DNA of 64,000 nt. Origin: Rhodospirillaceae bacterium (lineage in GTDB: Bacteria > Pseudomonadota > Alphaproteobacteria > Rhodospirillales > Rhodospirillaceae). Position numbers and translations under genes: made by a program. The DNA lies in the NCBI GenBank assembly GCA_947476695.1, contig CANJRD010000015.1, positions 22,700-86,699 of the forward strand, read 5' to 3'. The notes beneath the pieces were generated by a model. That model worked only from the letters and a program-made list of their open reading frames with translations. It was not told the DNA's origin and ran no database searches. Positions 18,329 through 26,445 of this stretch are shown here, piece after piece. Position 1 is the first letter of the stretch, and every line of letters begins with the position of its first letter.

Positions 18329-19219
18329 ATGGCTGACGTTACGCTTGGTTCTGCGACACGCACGAACCTGCTCTCACTCCAGAACACCCAGGGCCTCATC
18401 GATCGGACCCAAGGCCGTCTTGCGACGGGCCTGAAGATCAATAGCGCCCTCGACGACGCGCTCGCGTTCTTCAAAGCGCGTAACCTGAACGACCGCGCAG
18501 CTGACCTCTCCGCGATCAAAGACGTAATCGCCGGCGCGGTGAGCGTGCTGACGGCCGCGACTCAGGGCCTGGTCTCGATCGAAGACACGCTGAAGCAGAT
18601 GAAAGCGTTGGCTCAGTCGGCGATTTCGTCGCCGGAAAGCATGACGCGCGCCAAGCTGGCCAGCCAGTTCAACGAACTGCGCAGCCAGGTGGACAACCTC
18701 GCCGAAGACGCGAGCTTCAACGGCGTCAACCTGCTGAAGAACCAGAGCGGTGCCTTCTCTGCCGGCGCCGACTACTTGACTGTGAAGTTCAACGAGCGTT
18801 CGCAGGCCTCGACTGTCAACCAGCTGGTCGTCTCGGGCCTCAAGGCTGCCGACTTCAACACCATCATGGCAACCTCCGCGTCGGCCACCGGCACCGCGGG
18901 CGTCACCACGGTGTGGGGCCAGACCGGCACCGCGGCGATCTTCGCGATCAACGCCTCGATCAAAGCGATCGACTCCGCGCTGGTCACCGTGCGTCAGATC
19001 TCGCAGGCCTTCGGTACCAACGCGTCGTTGCTCGGCATTCGCCAGGACTTCACGGCGAACCTGATCAACACCCTCAAGGGCGGCGCCTCTGACCTGGTCA
19101 ACGCCGACCTCAACGAAGAATCCGCCAACCTGCTGTCGCTGCAGACTCGTCAGCAGTTGGGCACGATCTCGCTGTCGATCGCGCAGAAGTCGGAACAGTC
19201 GGTCTTGCGTCTGTTCTAA
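18329..19219 (+). CDS. Flagellin (copy 1 of 4)
   Basis: 296-residue filament subunit, exported by the flagellar apparatus. The frame is open upstream, but the ATG at 18329 has AAGGA 7 bases ahead and gives the N-terminus shared by all four copies (LGSATRTNLLSLQNTQ). Only the conserved D0/D1 helices are present: an N-terminal coiled region (RLATGLKINSALDDALAFFK) and the C-terminal LNEESANLLSLQTRQQLGTI closing in SVLRLF. No long variable D2/D3 insert is present. The middle (residues about 145-215) is Ser/Thr-rich and is the plausible target for the neighbouring O-glycosyltransferases. Confidence 0.95.
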   Translation: MADVTLGSATRTNLLSLQNTQGLIDRTQGRLATGLKINSALDDALAFFKARNLNDRAADLSAIKDVIAGAVSVLTAATQGLVSIEDTLKQMKALAQSAISSPESMTRAKLASQFNELRSQVDNLAEDASFNGVNLLKNQSGAFSAGADYLTVKFNERSQASTVNQLVVSGLKAADFNTIMATSASATGTAGVTTVWGQTGTAAIFAINASIKAIDSALVTVRQISQAFGTNASLLGIRQDFTANLINTLKGGASDLVNADLNEESANLLSLQTRQQLGTISLSIAQKSEQSVLRLF

Positions 19220-19242
19220 GCGCTTACAGCGGTTCACTTTTG

Positions 19243-19277
19243 AACGGCGGGCCCCGCGGGGTCCGCCGTTTTATTTT
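19243..19277 (+). terminator. Rho-independent terminator after flagellin 1
   Basis: AACGGCGG pairs with CCGCCGTT around a GC-rich loop that can extend the stem, followed by TTTATTTT. It separates flagellin 1 from flagellin 2, so the copies are transcribed individually. Confidence 0.9.
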
Positions 19278-19285
19278 CGAAATCC

Positions 19286-19380
19286 GGCAATTTTTGGCAA
19301 GGCCGCAAAAGGATCACCCCGGCAACCCCTCATTAACCACTTCCTGGCAATGGTTAGCTGTAGCTTGCGTGTGGATTGCA
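19286..19380 (+). promoter_or_regulatory. Candidate FlbD site and weak sigma-54 promoter of flagellin 2
   Basis: GGCAATTTTTGGC at 19286-19298 is one base from the GGCAA-N3-TTGCC dyad seen at other flagellar promoters. About 80 bases on, TTGCGTGTGGATTGCA (19365-19380) has a perfect -12 half but only a partial -24 half (TG instead of GG). TTAACCA at 19333 lies between them. The layout fits FlbD/sigma-54 control, but the -24 mismatch makes it tentative. Confidence 0.35.
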
Positions 19381-19424
19381 TTCTGCGCGCGCGAAAATGG
19401 CATCGACCAGAAGGGGCATAGGCC

Positions 19425-20330
19425 ATGAGTGAGAATCCGCCGGGCGGCATTACGCTTGGATCTGCGACACGCACAAACCTGCTGTCGCTGCAGAACACCC
19501 AGACGCTGATCGATCGCACGCAGGGCCGTCTCGCGACGGGCTTGAAGGTCAACAGCGCGCTCGACGATGCGCTCGCGTTCTTCAAAGCGCGTAACCTGAA
19601 TGACCGCGCTTCTGACCTCTCCGCGATCAAGGATCAAATCGCCGGCGCCGTGAGCGTGCTCACCGCCGCGACGCAAGGTTTGACGTCGATCGAGTCGACG
19701 CTGAAACAAATGAAAGCGCTGGCGCAGTCCGCGGTGTCTGCGCCGGAAAGCTCCACCCGCGCCAAGCTCGCCAGCCAGTTCAACGAACTGCGTAGTCAGA
19801 TCGATAACTTGGCGGAAGATGCAAGCTTCAACGGCGTCAACCTGCTGAAGAACCAGACCGGCGCATTCGCGCAGGGCGCCGATTATTTGACCGTGAAATT
19901 CAACGAACGCACGCAGGCTACGGCGCTCAACCAGTTGGTCGTCTCCGGTCTGAGGGCGACGGATTTCAACACGATCATGGCCAGCTCCGCCGCTGTCACC
20001 GGTACGGCGGGTGCGACCACGCACTGGGGCCAAACAGGCGTCGCTGCGATCTTCGCGATCAATGCTTCGATCAAGGCCATCGACTCGGCGCTGGTTACCG
20101 TGCGTCAGGTCGCGCAGGCTTTCGGTACCAATGCGTCGATGCTTGGCATTCGTCAGGAATTCACGTCGAACTTGATCAACACCTTGAAGGGCGGCGCTTC
20201 GGACCTGGTCAACGCCGACCTCAACGAAGAATCCGCGAACCTGCTTTCGTTGCAGACTCGTCAGCAGCTCGGCACGATCTCGCTGTCGATCGCGCAGAAG
20301 TCGGAACAGTCGGTCCTCCGTCTGTTCTAA
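19425..20330 (+). CDS. Flagellin (copy 2 of 4)
   Basis: 301 residues, differing from copy 1 by a five-residue N-terminal extension (MSENPPGGITLGSATR) and scattered substitutions. The D0/D1 architecture is the same, with ALDDALAFFKARNLNDRASD near the N-terminus and TISLSIAQKSEQSVLRLF at the end. The central segment has ASSAAVTGTAGATTHWGQTG. It has its own upstream region of about 150 bp after the terminator of copy 1 and its own terminator, so it can be controlled separately. Paralogy with copies 1, 3 and 4 is unmistakable. Confidence 0.95.
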   Translation: MSENPPGGITLGSATRTNLLSLQNTQTLIDRTQGRLATGLKVNSALDDALAFFKARNLNDRASDLSAIKDQIAGAVSVLTAATQGLTSIESTLKQMKALAQSAVSAPESSTRAKLASQFNELRSQIDNLAEDASFNGVNLLKNQTGAFAQGADYLTVKFNERTQATALNQLVVSGLRATDFNTIMASSAAVTGTAGATTHWGQTGVAAIFAINASIKAIDSALVTVRQVAQAFGTNASMLGIRQEFTSNLINTLKGGASDLVNADLNEESANLLSLQTRQQLGTISLSIAQKSEQSVLRLF

Positions 20331-20368
20331 GACGCCGCTTTTCCAGCGGCTTGAGTTTTTATTTTACG

Positions 20369-20399
20369 GAAAGCGGCGGGCTTATGTCCGCCGCTTTTC
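20369..20399 (+). terminator. Rho-independent terminator after flagellin 2
   Basis: AAAGCGGCGG, an eight-base loop, then CCGCCGCTTTTC. A strong stem with a short T run, about 40 bases after the stop codon. Confidence 0.88.
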
Positions 20400-20549
20400 A
20401 TTTCGAACGATCGTCAACGAACCCATTAACCATTCATTTGCATTTGCCACTTACAAGGGCAGCACGAACGCCACTGCTCGTATGGCGGCTGATAGCCATT
20501 GGGCAGAGAAACTGGGCGGCTCGCCACTCGTTCCTAGAAAGGGTCAAGC

Positions 20550-21443
20550 ATGGCTGACGATATTTCTCTCGGTAGTGCGACGCGGTCAAACCTGCTGTCG
20601 CTGCAATCCACCACCACCATGATCGACCGCACGCAGCAGCGTCTTGCGACGGGCCTGAAGGTCAATAGTGCGCTCGACGACGCGCTCGCGTTCTTCAAAG
20701 CGCGTAACCTCAATGACCGCGCCGGCGATTTGTCGGCGATCAAAGACGGCATCGCTGGTTCGATCAGCGTGCTCACCGCCGCGACGCAGGGCCTCGAGTC
20801 GATTGAATCGACGCTGAAGCAGATGAAGGCGCTCGCGCAGTCCGCGGTTTCCGCGCCGGAAAGCTCCACGCGCGCCAAGCTCGCCAGCCAGTTCAACGAA
20901 CTGCGCAGTCAGGTCGACAACATCGCGGAAGACGCCAGCTTCAACGGCGTCAACTTGCTCAAGAACGGCACCGGCGCGTTCCTGCCGGGCGCTGACTACC
21001 TCACCGTGAAATTCAACGAACGTACCGATGCCGCTGGCGTCAACCAGCTGGTCGTTTCCGGTCTGCGTTCGTCCGACTTCAATTCGATCATGGCCACCTC
21101 GGCCACGGTTTCCGGCACGCCCGGCGCGACGACCCACTGGGGTCAGACCGGCGTCGCCGCGATCTTCGCGATCACCGCGTCGCTCAAGGCGATCGACTCG
21201 GCGCTGGTTACCGTGCGTCAGGTCGCGCAGGCTTTCGGTACCAATGCGTCGATGCTCGGTATCCGTCAGGACTTCACCAACAATCTGATCAACACCTTGA
21301 AGGGTGGCGCTTCGGACCTGGTCAACGCCGACCTCAACGAAGAATCGGCCAACCTGCTTTCGCTGCAGACTCGCCAGCAGCTCGGCACGATCTCGCTGTC
21401 GATCGCGCAGAAGTCGGAACAGTCGGTCCTCCGTCTGTTCTAA
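20550..21443 (+). CDS. Flagellin (copy 3 of 4)
   Basis: 297 residues, closest to copy 2: the last 230 bases of the two genes are nearly identical at DNA level. N-terminus MADDISLGSATRSNLLSLQS; central ATSATVSGTPGATTHWGQTG; C-terminus identical to copies 1 and 2. A TTAACCATT element lies about 124 bases before the ATG. I could not find a sigma-54 consensus with correct spacing, so the promoter type is open. Confidence 0.95.
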   Translation: MADDISLGSATRSNLLSLQSTTTMIDRTQQRLATGLKVNSALDDALAFFKARNLNDRAGDLSAIKDGIAGSISVLTAATQGLESIESTLKQMKALAQSAVSAPESSTRAKLASQFNELRSQVDNIAEDASFNGVNLLKNGTGAFLPGADYLTVKFNERTDAAGVNQLVVSGLRSSDFNSIMATSATVSGTPGATTHWGQTGVAAIFAITASLKAIDSALVTVRQVAQAFGTNASMLGIRQDFTNNLINTLKGGASDLVNADLNEESANLLSLQTRQQLGTISLSIAQKSEQSVLRLF

Positions 21444-21470
21444 TTCTAAAGTTTCCTTCGTACGACTTGC

Positions 21471-21503
21471 GGGGCGGCCTTATGGGCCGCCCCTCTTTTT
21501 TTT
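21471..21503 (+). terminator. Rho-independent terminator after flagellin 3
   Basis: GGGGCGGCC, five-base loop, GGCCGCCCC, followed by TC and eight T residues. The strongest terminator in the flagellin array. Confidence 0.93.
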
Positions 21504-21721
21504 CGAATACGCGACCTTACTGGTTGCTCCTCCTTTTTCGAAACGTCTGCGTGCGCTCGGTCACGAATTGTCGCGGGTGTTAACCATTTATTTGCCGCCC
21601 TTGCGCAATGCTCGCAATGGACGATCAGAAGATTCGTCTGCAGCGATGCTATGCGCACTGCAACCCGAAGCTTGATGGCACGCAAAGGTGCAAGCCCAGC
21701 TTCTTTGATTGAGGTAGGCCC

Positions 21722-22615
21722 ATGGCGGGAACAATCAATCTTTCCTCTGCGACACGCACAAATCTGCTGTCGTTGCAGGGCACGAGCAACCTGATCGGCC
21801 GCACGCAGGAACGTCTTGCGACAGGCTTGAAGGTCAACAGCGCGCTCGATGACGCGCTCGCCTTCTTCAAGGCGCGCAATCTCAACAGCCGTGCATCGGA
21901 TCTTGCGTCGATCAAGACCGGAATCACTGACGGCATCAACATCATCAAGGCCGGTATTCAAGGCCTGACGTCGATCGAAGACACGATCAAGCAAATGAAA
22001 GCGCTGGCGCAGTCCGCGGTTTCGGCGCCGGAAAGCTCGACACGTGCGGCCCTCGCAAGCCAGTTCAACGAACTGCGCAGCCAGATCGACAACATCGCCG
22101 AAGACGCCAGCTTCAACGGCGTCAACCTGCTCAAGAACAATCAAGGTGCCTTCGTTGGCGGCGCGGACTATCTGACGGTGAAGTTCAACGAACGCACCGA
22201 GCAGAAGGCCGTCAACCAGCTCGTCGTTTCGGGTCTGAGGGCCACAGAATTCCAGTCGATCATGGCCAGCTCCGCGCAGGTGCACGGCACCGCCGGCGTC
22301 ACGACCGTATGGGGCCAGACCGGCGTGGCGGCGATCTTCGCCATCAACGCGTCGATCCGCGCTCTCGACTCGGCGCTTGTCACCGTGCGTTCGGCCGCGA
22401 CCGGCTTCGGTACGCGTTCGGCCCTGCTGTCCATCCGCGATGAATTCACCAGTAATCTGGTGAACACGCTGAAGGGTGGCGCCTCGGATCTCGTGAACGC
22501 GGATCTGAACGAAGAATCGGCCAACCTGCTCTCGCTGCAGACCCGCCAGCAGCTCGGCACGATCTCGCTCCAGATCGCGCAGAAGTCCGAAGAAGCGGTC
22601 CTACGTCTGTTCTAA
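21722..22615 (+). CDS. Flagellin (copy 4 of 4, divergent)
   Basis: 297 residues. It is the most different copy: the second helix reads SDLASIKTGITDGINIIKAG instead of the AGAVSVLTAATQG type, and it ends SEEAVLRLF rather than SEQSVLRLF. The D0/D1 regions are otherwise conserved. GAGG stands 7 bases before the ATG. A TTAACCATT element is about 142 bases upstream. No terminator with a T run follows; a GC-rich stem occurs near 22620-22650. Divergence suggests a specialised position in the filament or different timing. Confidence 0.94.
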   Translation: MAGTINLSSATRTNLLSLQGTSNLIGRTQERLATGLKVNSALDDALAFFKARNLNSRASDLASIKTGITDGINIIKAGIQGLTSIEDTIKQMKALAQSAVSAPESSTRAALASQFNELRSQIDNIAEDASFNGVNLLKNNQGAFVGGADYLTVKFNERTEQKAVNQLVVSGLRATEFQSIMASSAQVHGTAGVTTVWGQTGVAAIFAINASIRALDSALVTVRSAATGFGTRSALLSIRDEFTSNLVNTLKGGASDLVNADLNEESANLLSLQTRQQLGTISLQIAQKSEEAVLRLF

Positions 22616-22824
22616 CCCGTGCACGGGCGCGCCTAGCGCGTCCGGGCCGGCGCCCTTCACGAGTCGGGCAATTCGCTCCATACTCCGCCGGTTACCGCCG
22701 GCGAGCGGCAGGCATCGGCCGACGCAGGCAACCGTGGGGTGGCAATCGGGGGGACCGATCCATCGCGCGGCGTAAAAGGCCCCGGCCTCACGGCCGGCAA
22801 CATCGAGTTTGATGAGCGTTTAAA

Positions 22825-23223
22825 ATGCCGCTGAAGCTAACCCTCAAGCCCAACGAAAAGGTGCTGATCGGCACCTCTGTCATCGCCAACGGCCCGGCGA
22901 AGACGGAATTCGTGGTGCTGAATCGGGTACCCGTAGTACGGGAAAAAGACATCATCACCGAGGAGCAGGCCGATACTGTCGGTAAAAAGCTCTATGTGAC
23001 GATCCTGAACATGTACATCAATCCCGCCCGCGAAAAGGATTTTCACGGTATTTACTTCGCTTTAATGCGGGAAATGATCATCTTACCAGTCGATGCGCGT
23101 GCCGTGGAATTGATGGTCGAGATGTCGCAAAACATTCTCGGCGGCGATCACTACCGAGCGCTGAAATTGTGCCGGCAGCTAATCAAGATGGAGTCGGAGG
23201 CCTTGGCCAATGTCAAAAGATAA
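22825..23223 (+). CDS. flbT: Flagellin post-transcriptional regulator FlbT
   Basis: 132 residues, full length for the family. In Caulobacter FlbT represses flagellin synthesis by acting on the mRNA leader until the hook is complete. Recognisable segments are LKPNEKVLIGTSVIANGPAK, VREKDIITEEQADTVGKKLY and FHGIYFALMREMI. The coding region overlaps flaF by 14 bases. Its place directly after four flagellin genes is the classical alphaproteobacterial arrangement and predicts that the flagellin transcripts are its targets. Confidence 0.95.
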   Translation: MPLKLTLKPNEKVLIGTSVIANGPAKTEFVVLNRVPVVREKDIITEEQADTVGKKLYVTILNMYINPAREKDFHGIYFALMREMIILPVDARAVELMVEMSQNILGGDHYRALKLCRQLIKMESEALANVKR

Positions 23224-23608
23224 GATTGCCGCTTATGCGCAGCAGCAGAAGCGCAACTTGTCGCCGCGCGAAGTGGAGGCCATGGCCTTCACCAAAGCCG
23301 CGCTCATGCTCGAAGACGCCAAGAATCTGACGAATAACATCGCCGAGTTCTCGAAGGCGCTGCGCTTCAACCATCTTCTCTGGACGATCATCCAGGCGGA
23401 TCTGACCGATCCGGAAAATCAGTTGCCGCCGGAGATCAAGGCGAACGTGATGAGCCTGTCGATCTTCGTCGACAAGCAGACCACGAAAGCGCTGCGCTCC
23501 AGCGCCGCCAACGATCTCGACGTGCTGATCAATATCAACCGCAACCTCGCGGCCGGCCTGCGTACTTCGCCGCAGTCGGCAGCGCCCGCGCAAGCCGGAG
23601 CCGGCTGA
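23210..23608 (+). CDS. flaF: Flagellin synthesis regulator / chaperone-like FlaF
   Basis: 132 residues, helical and cytoplasmic. FlaF promotes flagellin synthesis and secretion and works against FlbT. Family features: FTKAALMLEDAKN at 28-40, FNHLLWTIIQADL at 53-65 and IKANVMSLSIFVDKQTT at 74-90. It starts inside the flbT coding region (14-base overlap), so translation is coupled. A second FlaF-like protein is encoded at 38903-39256. Confidence 0.95.
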   Translation: MSKDKIAAYAQQQKRNLSPREVEAMAFTKAALMLEDAKNLTNNIAEFSKALRFNHLLWTIIQADLTDPENQLPPEIKANVMSLSIFVDKQTTKALRSSAANDLDVLININRNLAAGLRTSPQSAAPAQAGAG

Positions 23609-23658
23609 TTTCCGGCTTCTAGCGGCGCAGGAAGACAGCTGACGCCGCCGGCATATCC

Positions 23659-26445
23659 ATGACTTCGCCCGAAGCAGCTCCCGCGCACGCAGCAGCCTCG
23701 CCGTTGCTCATCCAGGGCTTGCGGTTTCTTGAAGCCGGCGACGCCGCCGGCGCCGATTTCCTCCTCCAGACCTACCTGGGCCAAACGCCCGACGATCCCG
23801 ACGGCCATAACCTGGCCGGCCTCGCCAAGCGTCACCTTGGTGACGACGCGGCCGCACGCAGTCACCTTGAGCGTGCCGTCGCCCTGAGGCCCGCGGAGCC
23901 GCTGTATGCGGCCAACCTCGCCATGCTGTTGAGCGACACCGGTGCGGGCGACGAAGCTTTGACGGTCGTCGAGAACGGCCTGCGCCTGGTGTCGGGCCAA
24001 CCCGATCTTTTGCTGATCCGCGTGCAGGTGCTGCAGCGTCTGGGGCGCGGCGCCGACGCAATGGCGGGGGCGCAGATGGCGGTCGCCTTCAATCCGCGCC
24101 ATGCGCGCAGCCGGCACGCCTTGGGGCTGGCTCTGTTCCGCAGTGGCGACATCGCGGCGGCGGCGGAGAACTTCACGGTCGCGGTCGAGATCGACCCGGA
24201 TTACGCGGAAGCCTGGCTCAATCGCGGTGTGGCGCTGAAGGAAATCGGCGACTTGGCCACGGCCGAGGCCAGCTATCGCAAGGCGCTGTCGCTGGCGCCG
24301 CAAGATCCGACAATTCACAACAACCTTGGCAATCTCCTATCCAATGCCGGTCGCGGCGATGAGGCTATCGCTGCGTTCCTTCAGGCGCTTGTGCTCGATC
24401 CTGCCTACGCCGATGCGAAGGCGAACCTCGGGCTGGCGATGCGTGAGGCCGGTGACGTCGATGGGGCTGTCGCTGTTCTTGCGCAGGCGGTGAGCGAACA
24501 CCCGACGCATGTCGTGCTGTGGAACGCTTACGGCAACACGTTACGCCAGGCCGATCGCCTAGACGAAGCCGTGGCCGCGCTTGAGAAAGCGGTTGCGCTC
24601 GATCCCAATCACTCCGAGGCCCACAACAATCTCGGTCTGGCTCTGGCCTTGCAATTCAAGCTCGATGAGGCTGCGGAACACCTGGGGCGTGCCGCGGCCT
24701 TGAAGCCGCAGGTGGCGGTCATCAGCAACAATTATGGTGCGCTGCTGTTGCGTCTGTTCCGCTTCGAGAGCGCGGTGAAGGCGCTGGAGAATGCCATCGC
24801 GCGCGATCCGAATTACGACGAGGCCCTGACCAATCTTGGCATCGCCTATTACATGCTCGGCCAGGCCGACGAGGCAATCGGCGTTTACAAACGTGTGATC
24901 TCGCGCAACCCGGATTCCAGCTTCGCGCGCTACAGCCTCGGCGTGGCTTATCTTGAAGATCAACGTCTCACCGAGGCCGAGGTCGAGATCAAGCGCGCGC
25001 TGGAACTCGATCCGGGCAATGCGCTGGCGCAGAACACGCTGGGTGTGCTGTTGCTCGACCAGCATCGGATCAAGGATGCCTGCGCGGCAATGCGCGCGGC
25101 GGCCGATATCAATACCGCCTCGGCGCCGGTGTTCTATAGCAACTATGCGTTCGCGAGCCTGTATGAGGCGGACACCTCGAACAGCGAGATTTTTGAGATC
25201 CACAAGGAATTCGGACGCCGCTACGCCATGACCGTTCCGGATGTCAGCCGCCCGCATGCTAACGTCCGCGATCCAAATCGCAGACTGCGGCTGGCCTATC
25301 TTTCGCCGGATTTCCGCGCGCACTCGGTGGCGTACTTCTTCGAGGCGCTGCTCGAGAAACATGACCGCCGCCAGTTCGAGGTGCTGCTCTATTCCGATAC
25401 GACCCGCAAAGACAAGGTGACGGATTGCATGCGCGCCGCGGCGGACGGCTGGATCGAAAGCGGCGGCCTCACGACCGAGGTTCTGGCCAACCGTCTGCGC
25501 GAGGATAAAATCGACATTCTTGTGAATCTGGGCGGGCATACATCGAGCAATCGCCTGCCGGCCTGCGCGCTGGGACCTGCGCCGGTGCAGATCGAGTACC
25601 TCGGCTATCCCGATACCAGCGGCGTCCCCGCGATGAAGTACCGACTTTCGGACAAGCGGGCGGACCCGACGAACGAATGGTGCACCGAGGAGTTGGTCCA
25701 CCTTCCGCACTGCTTCCATCTTTACCGTCCGAACGGCGCGGCGCCGGCTGTCGCGCCGTCACCGGCGGCGCGTAAGGGCTATGTCACTTTCGCGTCGTTC
25801 AACGTCCTGCCGAAAGTCACAGATCGCGTCATCGCGGCCTGGGCGCAGATCCTGAAGCAGGTTCCGGGTTCGCGTTTCTATCTGAAGTGCAAGCAACTGC
25901 GCGAAGAGCCCGTGCGCAACTATGTGCGAGGCATCTTCGCGGACCATGGCGTGAGCGCCGACCGCATCGATATGGACGCCTTCGTGCCCTCCGTCGCGGA
26001 TCATCTCGGCAAGTATGCCAACGTCGATCTCGCCCTCGATCCATTCCCCTACAACGGCACGACCACCAGCTGCGAAGCGATGTGGATGGGCGTGCCGGTC
26101 CTGACGATGCGCGGCAGCAACCATCGCGGCCGGGTGGGTTACAGTCTGCTGCACGCGGTCGGCCTGGCGGACGCCTTCGTTGCGGACAATCTTGAGGATT
26201 ACATCGCCCGCGCTGTGGTGTTCGGCCGCGACCCGGCGCCATTGGCGACTGTCCGTGCTGGCCTGCGCGAACGCATGGCGGCGTCGCCCTTGCGCGACGA
26301 AATCGGCTTCACGCGCACGCTCGAGGCGACCTACCGCGATCTGTGGCGCAAGTGGTGCGAGGGGCCTGAGACTTTCATGTTCAAGCCGCCGACCGTGTTG
26401 CGCGCTGAGGATTCAATCCAGGGCGTTCTGGTGAAGACGCTGTGA
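23659..26445 (+). CDS. Large TPR-OGT (GT41) glycosyltransferase, 928 aa
   Basis: Residues about 15-500 hold roughly a dozen TPR units (for example NNLGNLLSNAGRGDEAIAAF; NAYGNTLRQADRLDEAVAAL). Residues 530-915 are the SPINDLY/OGT catalytic region, with AYLSPDFRAHSVAYFFEALL, GGHTSSNRLPACALGPAPVQ, YPDTSGVPAMKYRLSDKRAD and LDPFPYNGTTTSCEAMWMGV. This is the longest TPR scaffold of the window and is placed 50 bases after flaF, so flagellin is the best-guess acceptor. Its stop overlaps the GTG start of the next glycosyltransferase. Confidence 0.9.
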   Translation: MTSPEAAPAHAAASPLLIQGLRFLEAGDAAGADFLLQTYLGQTPDDPDGHNLAGLAKRHLGDDAAARSHLERAVALRPAEPLYAANLAMLLSDTGAGDEALTVVENGLRLVSGQPDLLLIRVQVLQRLGRGADAMAGAQMAVAFNPRHARSRHALGLALFRSGDIAAAAENFTVAVEIDPDYAEAWLNRGVALKEIGDLATAEASYRKALSLAPQDPTIHNNLGNLLSNAGRGDEAIAAFLQALVLDPAYADAKANLGLAMREAGDVDGAVAVLAQAVSEHPTHVVLWNAYGNTLRQADRLDEAVAALEKAVALDPNHSEAHNNLGLALALQFKLDEAAEHLGRAAALKPQVAVISNNYGALLLRLFRFESAVKALENAIARDPNYDEALTNLGIAYYMLGQADEAIGVYKRVISRNPDSSFARYSLGVAYLEDQRLTEAEVEIKRALELDPGNALAQNTLGVLLLDQHRIKDACAAMRAAADINTASAPVFYSNYAFASLYEADTSNSEIFEIHKEFGRRYAMTVPDVSRPHANVRDPNRRLRLAYLSPDFRAHSVAYFFEALLEKHDRRQFEVLLYSDTTRKDKVTDCMRAAADGWIESGGLTTEVLANRLREDKIDILVNLGGHTSSNRLPACALGPAPVQIEYLGYPDTSGVPAMKYRLSDKRADPTNEWCTEELVHLPHCFHLYRPNGAAPAVAPSPAARKGYVTFASFNVLPKVTDRVIAAWAQILKQVPGSRFYLKCKQLREEPVRNYVRGIFADHGVSADRIDMDAFVPSVADHLGKYANVDLALDPFPYNGTTTSCEAMWMGVPVLTMRGSNHRGRVGYSLLHAVGLADAFVADNLEDYIARAVVFGRDPAPLATVRAGLRERMAASPLRDEIGFTRTLEATYRDLWRKWCEGPETFMFKPPTVLRAEDSIQGVLVKTL

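Noticed and set aside
21676..21692. TGGCACG followed by GTGCA upstream of flagellin 4, looking like a sigma-54 promoter
   Set aside because: The spacing between the GG and GC elements is one base too long, and sigma-54 promoters are strict about this distance.
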